Source of the DNA: Photobacterium galatheae | Lineage (GTDB): Bacteria > Pseudomonadota > Gammaproteobacteria > Enterobacterales > Vibrionaceae | Reading direction: 5' to 3' | Assembly: GCF_000695255.1 (NCBI RefSeq) | Contig: NZ_JMIB01000045.1 | Coordinates: forward strand, 1 to 51,472 | Length of the DNA: 51,472 bases | Shown: one piece after another, positions 33,367 through 40,025 of the stretch | Layout of the letters: the number at the start of each line of letters is the position of its first letter | Position numbering within the stretch: position 1 is the stretch's first letter | The notes under the pieces: generated by a model | Told to the model about the DNA's origin: nothing | Databases searched by the model: none | Seen by the model: only the letters and a program-made list of their open reading frames with translations | Program-made: the position numbers and the translations under genes

Positions 33367-33568
33367 AGCATTCGTTCCGAATATCCGAAGCCTCCGCCAA
33401 TAACCTTTTCACCATCTCTGCCTGCTCTGGTTCCATTGGCTTTTTTCTATCCTTCATCACCAATCCAACCAAATAAATGCCTACCTTGGTTCGATCGTCA
33501 CCATATGTGTTGGCCGCCAGTGCCTCGACAATGAAGTCGATCGCCTGCCAGCTTATAGAACGTGTCAT
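33365..33568 (-). CDS. Small protein (67 aa) behind a LexA box, candidate antirepressor
   Basis: A 67-residue soluble protein (MTRSISWQAIDFIVEALAANTYG..., ending ASDIRNEC) with two predicted helices; no known domain. The ATG at 33568 follows a GGAG site and lies 26 bp from a perfect LexA operator (33594-33613). In coliphage 186, whose CI type this prophage shares, the only LexA-controlled gene (tum) makes the antirepressor that inactivates CI. By position and control this small gene could do the same, but there is no visible similarity to Tum. Confidence 0.65.
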   Translation of the reverse strand: MTRSISWQAIDFIVEALAANTYGDDRTKVGIYLVGLVMKDRKKPMEPEQAEMVKRLLAEASDIRNEC

Positions 33569-33593
33569 GTAAACAGTACTCCTAGCCCTAAAG

Positions 33594-33613
33594 CACTGTA
33601 TAAAAATACAGTG
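33594..33613 (-). promoter_or_regulatory. LexA (SOS) box upstream of the 67-aa gene
   Basis: CACTGTATAAAAATACAGTG is a perfect 8-bp inverted repeat around AAAA, containing CTGT-N8-ACAG, the LexA consensus of gamma-proteobacteria. Confidence 0.8.
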
Positions 33614-33752
33614 GTTTTACTTGGTATGCAGCTGTTTAAACAAAAAACTTCTACAAGCAACTGATTTTTATGAGTCAGATGCGCACTTTGCCACCGTTTT
33701 TTCTGATAGCGTTTTCAATGCCAGGGCATTAAAACACATTCCCTATCCTCGC

Positions 33753-36050
33753 TCAGGCAGCTTTACGCACACACAACAAGTCATCCTGGTGTTGCAGGCT
33801 CAACATCAAATCCCGGTCTTCTGGCGGCTCACTGAGCTCATAGCGGTTCAAAAATGACGACCAATAATCCAAACTCGTGCGCTTGGCAGGCAAGGTATCG
33901 GCGAAATTACGCCAATAGCTTCGTTGCTGACGTAAAGTATTCGCCATCTGAAGCCGCATCATGCGCTTATAGTCGATATCCTGATTCACTTCCCTCAACG
34001 CAAAATGCAGAACGCGCAGCCGCTCAATCTGGTTATCATCCAGATTTAGATCATCCTGAAGCTCGGCATACTCCTTTTGCATGCTGGCAATCAAAGCTGC
34101 TTTCTCTTGCTCTAATTCCTCTTTCAACTGTTCATTTCGTGCATTCGCTTGCCATTGCCGGTTATTTACCGCCCAGCCGAGAAAGCGGTCGAATTTCTCC
34201 GAAGCGTTTTCACCCGTAAAAGTGATCTGATAATGGCCCGAAGCGATTACACCAGTAGCATGTTTATCTGCCTTTGCTGCTGCAATTTCCTGATCTTGCT
34301 GCAACATCATGGCTTTTAGTTTCTCCAGCCGAGCGGCTCGCCTTTCTTCACTCAGCTGTTTACTGTTCTTGGTGATTTGATATTGGCGTTTCGATTCCTT
34401 GAGCTTAAAGAACGCTCGCTTTTCCCGTTCCTCATGGTGGACTTTACGTCGATACAACTTCTCTTCTAATTCGGCAATAATCGCTGCCATATTATCGGCC
34501 TGAAAACTCGCCAACTCATGCCAACCCGGCGCCCTGGCACAAGCGCTAATGCCATAACGATTACCACGAATTAAGCCCTGATTGCCGTCTCGCCCTTTGG
34601 CCGCATACCCCACCGCTTTCACTAAATACCCTGCACCAGCTTTGGCATGTTTGATTTTCTCGATCTTTGCAAAACCATTCCCCCACAACCCTTCAAGCCG
34701 CCCGGCCCAGGCATGAAAATAGGATTTCGGTACCCGCCAACGGAACAACACATGCACATGCGGGTTTGGTTCACCGTGCTCGTTCGCCGGCATTTCCGCT
34801 ACCCAGCAATAATCCAGCGGTACCGCGACTTTTTGTAATCCCTTGCCTGGTTTTTCTTTCCACCTTGGGTTCTGACCCAGCTTGTCTTGCTGATCGCCTT
34901 TTCGAATGGGTGTGAACGGGCCATCTGCGATCACCTCACCACACTTCACGCCAGCAGGCTGGACGATCGATTTGCCTCGTTTCTTCCTCGCCGGCCGAAA
35001 TGCGGGAATCCAACCGCGTTGATACATTTTCTGCGCACCATCAAGAAAACGACTGACCTCATTACCGATCGAAGAATCCGGTGCGTACTCACGAATCTTT
35101 GTCCACGGACCTGATGCACGAACACTCGGCGTTCCGATGTCTTTGATTTCATGGCCATGCACATCGAGCCGGCCAGTGCCCTTGATGGGTGCCATGTTGA
35201 TCACCGCCAGTTCGCCAGCTTTGCCCATATCGTCCAGCCAGGTGAATGCGCCTTCTGCTTTCACGCGATACGGTTCTCGGCCATGTGGACTCATCACGAC
35301 AATGGAACCATATTGCCCCGGCTTTGTGCGGTTCTTAGACTGCGGCCGACGGGTAAGCACACGCTCGCGCTGCTCTGGCGTGAATGTCAGTGTGATGAAG
35401 GTTGAATACCCATCGCGAGTTGATTGAACAAACGCGCCAGATTCAAAAATTTTACGCACTGCACCGCTCGTAACCTCCTCGGTAAACCGATCACCACCTT
35501 GAGCAGGCGGTGCTTCCGATGGCCGTGCCTGCGATTCCAACCGAATGCGGTACTCACCCGACCAATCGCGATGCAGAAATCTCGCCATTACAGGCGCATT
35601 CTCAACAAAGCCAAAATGCTTCAGGTGCTCCAGCGGGCGATCTTTCCAATCCAATTCGATTGGCTTCACCCGAGATGGCACGAACGGCGTGACATACTGA
35701 ACGTTCCCATCTCGGAATAAATCTTTCCATTTTACAAGACGTTGCTTGCTCTTTTTCAGCTCCTTCTGCGCGCTTTCTTTCGCCAAGTCCTCCCTTGTCG
35801 GACTTTTGCGCCGCTGGACTAGCCTACTATTCCCCGCCCGTTCCGGGCGGCCCTGCGGGGCCAGTTCAGGTGGAAGTTTCGGACCGCGATAACTGAGAAA
35901 TCGTTTCAACGCCTCATCATCTGAATGGCCTTCCAAGAAAAAACTGGCTTTTGAAATTTGTTCAGGTATCACGCCCGTAAATAGTCGAACTTCTTTAGGC
36001 GTAAAAAAACCGAGATTATTCTCGGTACAATTCATTATCTGATAACTCAC
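33753..36050 (-). CDS. Replication initiator, rolling-circle endonuclease (gpA-like)
   Basis: A 765-residue protein of the P2 gpA family, which nicks the origin and starts rolling-circle replication. The HUH metal motif is visible as NPHVHVLFRW (about 34742-34770) and the catalytic tyrosine motif as GYLVKAVGYAAKG (about 34610-34645), with Tyr in a Y-x-x-K context. A long charged coiled-coil region follows (EELEQEKAALIASMQKEYAELQ). GTG 36050 is the preferred start because GGGAGG lies 7 nt upstream; an ATG at 36080 lacks a site. It is transcribed leftward and ends about 400 bp before the activator region. Confidence 0.88.
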   Translation of the reverse strand: MSYQIMNCTENNLGFFTPKEVRLFTGVIPEQISKASFFLEGHSDDEALKRFLSYRGPKLPPELAPQGRPERAGNSRLVQRRKSPTREDLAKESAQKELKKSKQRLVKWKDLFRDGNVQYVTPFVPSRVKPIELDWKDRPLEHLKHFGFVENAPVMARFLHRDWSGEYRIRLESQARPSEAPPAQGGDRFTEEVTSGAVRKIFESGAFVQSTRDGYSTFITLTFTPEQRERVLTRRPQSKNRTKPGQYGSIVVMSPHGREPYRVKAEGAFTWLDDMGKAGELAVINMAPIKGTGRLDVHGHEIKDIGTPSVRASGPWTKIREYAPDSSIGNEVSRFLDGAQKMYQRGWIPAFRPARKKRGKSIVQPAGVKCGEVIADGPFTPIRKGDQQDKLGQNPRWKEKPGKGLQKVAVPLDYCWVAEMPANEHGEPNPHVHVLFRWRVPKSYFHAWAGRLEGLWGNGFAKIEKIKHAKAGAGYLVKAVGYAAKGRDGNQGLIRGNRYGISACARAPGWHELASFQADNMAAIIAELEEKLYRRKVHHEEREKRAFFKLKESKRQYQITKNSKQLSEERRAARLEKLKAMMLQQDQEIAAAKADKHATGVIASGHYQITFTGENASEKFDRFLGWAVNNRQWQANARNEQLKEELEQEKAALIASMQKEYAELQDDLNLDDNQIERLRVLHFALREVNQDIDYKRMMRLQMANTLRQQRSYWRNFADTLPAKRTSLDYWSSFLNRYELSEPPEDRDLMLSLQHQDDLLCVRKAA

Positions 36051-36140
36051 GTTGAAACCTCCCAGCCGAATACCACGCAAATTGAAAAACTTTTTGCACT
36101 ATTTTTCTAATCAATAGAAATTCGCCTGAACCCTAAATAT

Positions 36141-36170
36141 TGCTCAATAATGTTCAATGTTGTTCAGGAA
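36141..36170. promoter_or_regulatory. Three 10-bp-phased direct repeats, probable regulator binding site
   Basis: TGCTCAATAA, TGTTCAATGT and TGTTCAGGAA follow one another with exactly 10-bp spacing. A two-copy version (CGTTCAACTG, TGTTCAGCTT) lies at 39311-39330 in the cox/cI control region. It sits between gpA (leftward) and the small rightward operon, so one phage regulator may control both regions. Confidence 0.5.
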
Positions 36171-36296
36171 AGGCCAACTCTATATTTATTGAATTAGTTC
36201 CCCGTATCGTGGGGATGACGGCCCATTGTCGTCGCTGGCACACGTCGCTAAGCTTCTGTTCGACCAAAACAAATTTTCTTAGCGAGGAGACAGAAC

Positions 36297-36401
36297 ATGT
36301 CAGAAATCAGAGCTTATTTATTTCACAACGATTCAGACAAATTCCATCACAGACGTGAATCACTACCACCACCCAAACCAGATGGAGATAATTTGAATTA
36401 A
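36297..36401 (+). CDS. Very small ORF (34 aa) coupled to a membrane-protein gene
   Basis: MSEIRAYLFHNDSDKFHHRR, then a Pro-rich polar tail; 34 residues. It is preceded by a strong GAGGAG ribosome-binding site and ends 1 bp before the ATG of the next gene, which has no comparable site of its own. It may be a leader peptide or an independent small protein. It opposes the surrounding leftward early genes. Confidence 0.55.
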   Translation: MSEIRAYLFHNDSDKFHHRRESLPPPKPDGDNLN

Positions 36402-36402
36402 T

Positions 36403-36870
36403 ATGAACGACACCAATACAGAATTTGATATTCGTTATTCCATTCGCATAGAACAATTGAATGCGATGTTCTTTAACCGGGTTGATACCTTGATGGCCAT
36501 CACTCAAATATTCTTGGGTTCCGCCATTTTTGCCGGAGTTGGTTTTTCCGGAATGGCTGGCGCACTGGTTTCTTTGTTGTCCGTGATTACTTTCACGGTA
36601 AAACCAACGCTGAAGGCTGTGCAGTCGGATAACCAGGCAAAACGCTACATTGCATTGCTGACTCCGGATCTCGATGTAAAAGAACGACGCGATCAATACT
36701 TTCGGATTCAAGAATTGGATAACCACGTACTGCTTTCTTTCAGCAACATCGCCTTCATTCGGGCCGGCATGGAAATGGGGTTGGATGTATCCAACAAAAC
36801 TCTTTCCCGCTTCGAAGTCTTCATGGCTCGATTTGTTGGCGAACGATTGAAACGAACCGGAAACGAGTGA
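36403..36870 (+). CDS. Membrane protein (155 aa), possible lysogenic-conversion or exclusion factor
   Basis: A 155-residue protein with a hydrophobic double segment (TQIFLGSAIFAGVGFSGMAGALVSLLSVITF, about residues 30-62, likely a helical hairpin) and a charged helical C-terminal domain (KRYIALLTPDLDVKERRDQYFRIQEL ...). This N-terminal hairpin with cytoplasmic helices loosely resembles SLATT-type membrane proteins. It is transcribed rightward, against the early operon, and ends in its own terminator, so it may be expressed in the lysogen. Superinfection exclusion is a guess. Confidence 0.55.
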   Translation: MNDTNTEFDIRYSIRIEQLNAMFFNRVDTLMAITQIFLGSAIFAGVGFSGMAGALVSLLSVITFTVKPTLKAVQSDNQAKRYIALLTPDLDVKERRDQYFRIQELDNHVLLSFSNIAFIRAGMEMGLDVSNKTLSRFEVFMARFVGERLKRTGNE

Positions 36871-36878
36871 ATGAACCC

Positions 36879-36903
36879 ACGCCCCTTTTGGGGCGTTGTT
36901 TTT
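36879..36903 (+). terminator. Terminator after the rightward membrane-protein gene
   Basis: ACGCCCC-TTTT-GGGGCGT is a perfect 7-bp stem followed by TGTTTTT; 8 bp after the stop codon. Confidence 0.85.
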
Positions 36904-36929
36904 ATAGCTAGCCGGATACACTCCACGAC

Positions 36930-37160
36930 TCATATCGTCACCAACTCCTGTGCATCCACCACTAACAAACCGCCGGCGTTGCTGTTACGACGCAACACAC
37001 CATTCCTCACATGACGGCATTCGAACATGTGGCAAGCCTGATCAATCGCCTCGTTTCGGCTGCTGCACTCGCCCACTTCCATGTTCATGACTTCACCGGT
37101 TTGCTCATTTCGAACAATGCCGCCATCGGCACAAATCACCACTGCAAAGAAACGCATCAT
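36930..37160 (-). CDS. Early-operon hypothetical protein (76 aa)
   Basis: A 76-residue soluble protein (MMRFFAVVICADGGIVRNEQ ... GGLLVVDAQELVTI) with two Cys and a His (DQACHMFECRHVRN) that might bind metal. Last gene of the leftward early operon; 2 bp after the preceding gene. Function unknown. Confidence 0.55.
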   Translation of the reverse strand: MMRFFAVVICADGGIVRNEQTGEVMNMEVGECSSRNEAIDQACHMFECRHVRNGVLRRNSNAGGLLVVDAQELVTI

Positions 37161-37162
37161 GA

Positions 37163-37573
37163 TTACACCTCGTTCAAACTTGGGTTATGGTGAATGTCGG
37201 CCGTTTGTTCCCACCAGGTTTGAATTGCTGCCGGCAGCGTAACCTGACGGTACTGGCCCGCCATGAAGAACAAACCACGAATCGCACCCATGGCCTGAAA
37301 CTCTTCCATGCTACCGTGTTCCGCGCTGTTGAAAACGCACATCCAGAACGCGAACCAGCCCGTGAAAACATCATCAAGCGTCAGCAATGCCATATCGTGT
37401 GCCAAGTGGAACGACTGCGCTTTTACCGCATCCAATGCAAACCACTCGCCTGTGGCATCTTCCACGTATTCGAAAATCGTAACGAAGGCATCAACCGCCG
37501 AACCGGGAAAGCCCACATCAACAAAGGCTTCCTTCAACTCATCGGCAGCAACCATCATGTGGCCCTTGTTCAT
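37163..37573 (-). CDS. Early-operon hypothetical protein (136 aa)
   Basis: A 136-residue, acidic, Phe/Trp/Met-rich protein (LTLDDVFTGWFAFWMCVFNSAEHG; GAIRGLFFMAGQYRQV). Overlaps the previous gene by 4 bp (ATGA), so translation is coupled. No known domain. It may assist replication or host takeover, as genes between CII and gpA often do. Confidence 0.55.
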   Translation of the reverse strand: MNKGHMMVAADELKEAFVDVGFPGSAVDAFVTIFEYVEDATGEWFALDAVKAQSFHLAHDMALLTLDDVFTGWFAFWMCVFNSAEHGSMEEFQAMGAIRGLFFMAGQYRQVTLPAAIQTWWEQTADIHHNPSLNEV

Positions 37574-37776
37574 GCTGGCACCTCTTTTTTGCTGGCAGCC
37601 AGAAAAACATCAGCCTCACTCACGAAATAACGCGCATTTTCAATCATTCGAATCATGTCGGCAGCACAAAGCCCATTACGGCGGATATTCTCAATATCGG
37701 CAGACATACAATCAGCCGACTCTTTCAACCGATCGCGAAGTAACTCAATCAGTTCAATGGCTGTAAACTGGCTCAT
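37570..37776 (-). CDS. Early-operon hypothetical protein (68 aa)
   Basis: A small helical protein (FTAIELIELLRDRLKESADCMSADIENIRR). Overlaps both neighbours by 4 bp. Function unknown. Confidence 0.55.
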   Translation of the reverse strand: MSQFTAIELIELLRDRLKESADCMSADIENIRRNGLCAADMIRMIENARYFVSEADVFLAASKKEVPA

Positions 37777-38156
37777 GCTGCCACCTCTTGCTTGTCTTTT
37801 GCTTCTGCAATGAGTTCCAACAACTTGTCTTCAATAGCCAGTAACGCCTTCAGCGCACTGTCACTCTTCCCATTGCAATCAACTAATTTGACCGAGTTTT
37901 CATAAAGCTTATGTTGTGAGGCACTAGCGTACGATTCAGTTTTCGGAAGCACCGTAATGTCAAAGTCATTCACATGCGGGTAATAAGACGGAAAGATATG
38001 AATGACTTCTCGGTTTAACATCGCCAATCGCAAGATCTCTAAAACAACTTCTTCACAGTCACTCAAAGGCTTAAGCGACTTCGCGAAAGCTTCGCATTTG
38101 TTTGCCAGTTCTTCTGCTCTGATAACCAGTTCGCTTTTTCGTTGCGTTGTTTTCAT
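37773..38156 (-). CDS. Early-operon hypothetical protein (127 aa)
   Basis: A soluble, mostly helical protein of 127 residues (KSELVIRAEELANKCEAFAKSLKPL; a terminal LLAIEDKLLELIAEAKDKQEVAA). Overlaps the next gene by 4 bp. No known domain. Confidence 0.55.
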   Translation of the reverse strand: MKTTQRKSELVIRAEELANKCEAFAKSLKPLSDCEEVVLEILRLAMLNREVIHIFPSYYPHVNDFDITVLPKTESYASASQHKLYENSVKLVDCNGKSDSALKALLAIEDKLLELIAEAKDKQEVAA

Positions 38157-38183
38157 GTTGCCCTCCCAAGCTGGCCTTGTGGC

Positions 38184-38471
38184 CTACTGAAAATCTCGGA
38201 ACGCCTTGTGCGCGAACGGCTTAAGCGCATCGGCAAGTGTATTGATCGACCGGTGCAGCTCTACCCGCTCCAGGTCTGTCATTTCGTGTAACTTCATGTC
38301 AACGTGGCGTTGCTTCAACCCGGCGGAAAAGCACAAGGTGCGTTTTACGTCTTCAGCCAAATTGTCGTAACTCAGCCCCAGCGAACTCTTGCAGCCGAAC
38401 AACTCGTGGCAATAGGCAATTGAATCTTTGGCTGGGCGCGAGTGATTGAGTTTCTCTGCGGTGTTTCCCAT
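38184..38471 (-). CDS. Early-operon hypothetical protein (95 aa)
   Basis: A 95-residue protein (MGNTAEKLNHSRPAKDSIAYC ... DALKPFAHKAFRDFQ). ATG 38471 has an AAGGAGG site 4-5 nt upstream and starts 10 bp after the CII-like gene; the frame is open to 38528 but that part overlaps the CII-like gene. No known domain. Confidence 0.6.
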   Translation of the reverse strand: MGNTAEKLNHSRPAKDSIAYCHELFGCKSSLGLSYDNLAEDVKRTLCFSAGLKQRHVDMKLHEMTDLERVELHRSINTLADALKPFAHKAFRDFQ

Positions 38472-38481
38472 CACGGCCTCC

Positions 38482-39030
38482 TTAACTGAGCCCAGGCATT
38501 GGCATCGAACCCAGTGCATCGACAGCACAGGAAAGCACGGGGACGGCGTGAAACTTGACCTCGACTTCGTTCATCAGCATCACCAATTCGCGAACAGCCT
38601 GCTGCGCGCGTTTGACCACTTGGTCTTTGGTGCGTTGGTTGATGCGTTGTGTGGCATTCATTGCCAGCGTATGCGAACAAATTTCACCGGTGGCCGCGGA
38701 AATGGTGAGCAAGCGCTCGTTCATCGACTTCTTCGGCGCGTTGCTTTCCTCGGCCGGGAGTGGCGCGACGGTTAAATCGATTTCCTTCAGCAAGGCTTCA
38801 ATCATGCGGGTATCCATTTCACCAGTAACCGGATTACGCGTGGCTTTGGTGAGCAGCATCATTTCAGTGGCGTACAAATGATGTTTCGGTTTTTTCACAT
38901 CCAGCTTGTTGCATTGCTGCTGCGAGTTCAGCCCGACACGCGCCGCCAGTTCTTTAATGACATGCGCATCGCTGAATGCCACGCAGGCACTGTAAAAAGC
39001 CGAGTGTTTTGACTGTGCATTTGCAAACAT
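38482..39030 (-). CDS. CII-like phage regulatory protein
   Basis: A 182-residue protein of the P2-like CII/CP76 regulatory family. The N-terminal part has KHSAFYSACVAFSDAHVIKELAARVGLNSQQQCNKLD, including a helix-turn-helix-like segment typical of these proteins, and a long C-terminal helix (TKDQVVKRAQQAVRELVMLMNEVEVKFH). In phage 186 CII helps establish lysogeny. It is the second gene of the leftward early operon, after the Cox-like gene. Confidence 0.75.
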   Translation of the reverse strand: MFANAQSKHSAFYSACVAFSDAHVIKELAARVGLNSQQQCNKLDVKKPKHHLYATEMMLLTKATRNPVTGEMDTRMIEALLKEIDLTVAPLPAEESNAPKKSMNERLLTISAATGEICSHTLAMNATQRINQRTKDQVVKRAQQAVRELVMLMNEVEVKFHAVPVLSCAVDALGSMPMPGLS

Positions 39031-39070
39031 GGTGGCGTCCTGCCCTTGGCGATATATTCAAATGACTTAA

Positions 39071-39286
39071 TTAGAAAATCGCGTCAGCGCCTTCATTCGA
39101 TAAAGCCACCATGTTGATGAGTGGCTTTTCCTTTGGCTTGCCTGGGGTTTTCGGACGGATGGGCAGCCGGCCTTCGTGAATCATTTTGTTCACCTGGCCG
39201 ATGGTAATGCCTGAGATTTCAGAGAATTTCTGAACTGTGACAAAGGGACAAAGTGGTGCATTGAACACTATTGAAGAATTGTTCAT
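39071..39286 (-). CDS. Cox/Apl-like regulator and excisionase candidate
   Basis: A 71-residue protein, first gene of the leftward early operon and divergent from cI. FVTVQKFSEISGITIGQVNKMIHEGRLPIRPKTPGKPKEKPLINMVAL is a MerR/excisionase-like winged helix-turn-helix. In P2, HP1 and 186, Cox or Apl represses the lysogenic promoter and directs excision with Int, binding 10-11-bp-phased direct repeats. Phased repeats are found in its own control region (39311) and next to both att sites. Confidence 0.8.
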   Translation of the reverse strand: MNNSSIVFNAPLCPFVTVQKFSEISGITIGQVNKMIHEGRLPIRPKTPGKPKEKPLINMVALSNEGADAIF

Positions 39287-39310
39287 GGTGGTATCCTTAC
39301 AAGTTATTGT

Positions 39311-39330
39311 CGTTCAACTGTGTTCAGCTT
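39311..39330. promoter_or_regulatory. Phased direct repeats in the cox/cI switch region
   Basis: CGTTCAACTG followed by TGTTCAGCTT, 10-bp spacing, in the 82-bp gap between the divergent cox-like and cI genes. Matches the three-copy array at 36141. Likely an operator for CI, Cox or CII. Confidence 0.5.
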
Positions 39331-39368
39331 GCTGCTATACAAACCCGAACACATATACCGATGTATGA

Positions 39369-40025
39369 ATGGTAGATCTACATATGAGTTTCAGTCAAGA
39401 AAAAATAAACCCTCCGATGTATGACGGTGGGAAAACTGTGACCTCAAGATTAGTGAAGGCGCTACGTCTGAAGGAATTTAAAGAACTAACTGAAGTACTT
39501 GGGGTAGGCAAAGGTACGATCTCAACTTGGCATCAGCGTGAGCAAACCCCTTTTGAAGTGGTTGTACGTGTACATTTGAAAACTGGGGTATCACTCAAGT
39601 GGCTATTACTTGGCGAAGGCGAAATGTACGAAAACGGCCCTTCAAGACAGCTAACAGCAAGTAAAGACACAGATGAAACACCAACAAAAAAGATCCCTTA
39701 TTTCATTCTCAAGGGCGGCGAATTACACAAGCAGGAACCACTGACACTAGATTTACGCTTCATCGCCCAGTTGCCTGAACATGAAGATCTGGCCGTTGTC
39801 CTGGATTCAGGTAAACAAATCTATGTGGATAAAGCGGACACCAAAGTGATTGCTGGCAAATTCTTAGTCTCTTATGCCGGTATCACAACTGTAAGTGAAC
39901 TTCATAAGCTACCAAATGGTTCAGTGTTCATGGTACTGAATGGTAGGGATGTAGAAGTCGATCCTGAACATATAAAACCTCAAGGTAGAGTAATATTTCA
40001 AGTAAAAATGGACAATGCCAAATGA
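39369..40025 (+). CDS. CI repressor, phage 186/P2-like type
   Basis: A 218-residue lysogeny repressor. The N-terminal domain (VTSRLVKALRLKEFKELTEVLGVGKGTISTWHQREQTPFEVVVRVHLKTGVSLKWLL) is a Phage_CI_repr helix-turn-helix with the typical GVSLKWLLLGEGEM ending. The C-terminal domain (LDLRFIAQLPEHEDLAVVLDSG ... GSVFMVLNGRDVEV) resembles the 186 CI oligomerisation domain and lacks a clear Ala-Gly cleavage site and Ser-Lys catalytic pair, so RecA-driven self-cleavage is unlikely. ATG 39384 is an alternative start. Its TGA overlaps the ATG of the downstream Mrr-STAND gene. Confidence 0.87.
   Translation: MVDLHMSFSQEKINPPMYDGGKTVTSRLVKALRLKEFKELTEVLGVGKGTISTWHQREQTPFEVVVRVHLKTGVSLKWLLLGEGEMYENGPSRQLTASKDTDETPTKKIPYFILKGGELHKQEPLTLDLRFIAQLPEHEDLAVVLDSGKQIYVDKADTKVIAGKFLVSYAGITTVSELHKLPNGSVFMVLNGRDVEVDPEHIKPQGRVIFQVKMDNAK

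Noticed and set aside
33621..33857. Rightward ORF downstream of the LexA box at 33594
   Set aside because: It overlaps the end of gpA and has poor composition; the leftward 67-aa gene is the better target of the box.
39369..40025. Self-cleaving (S24) CI repressor
   Set aside because: No clear Ala-Gly cleavage site or Ser/Lys catalytic pair could be found in the C-terminal domain; it fits the non-cleaved 186 type better.
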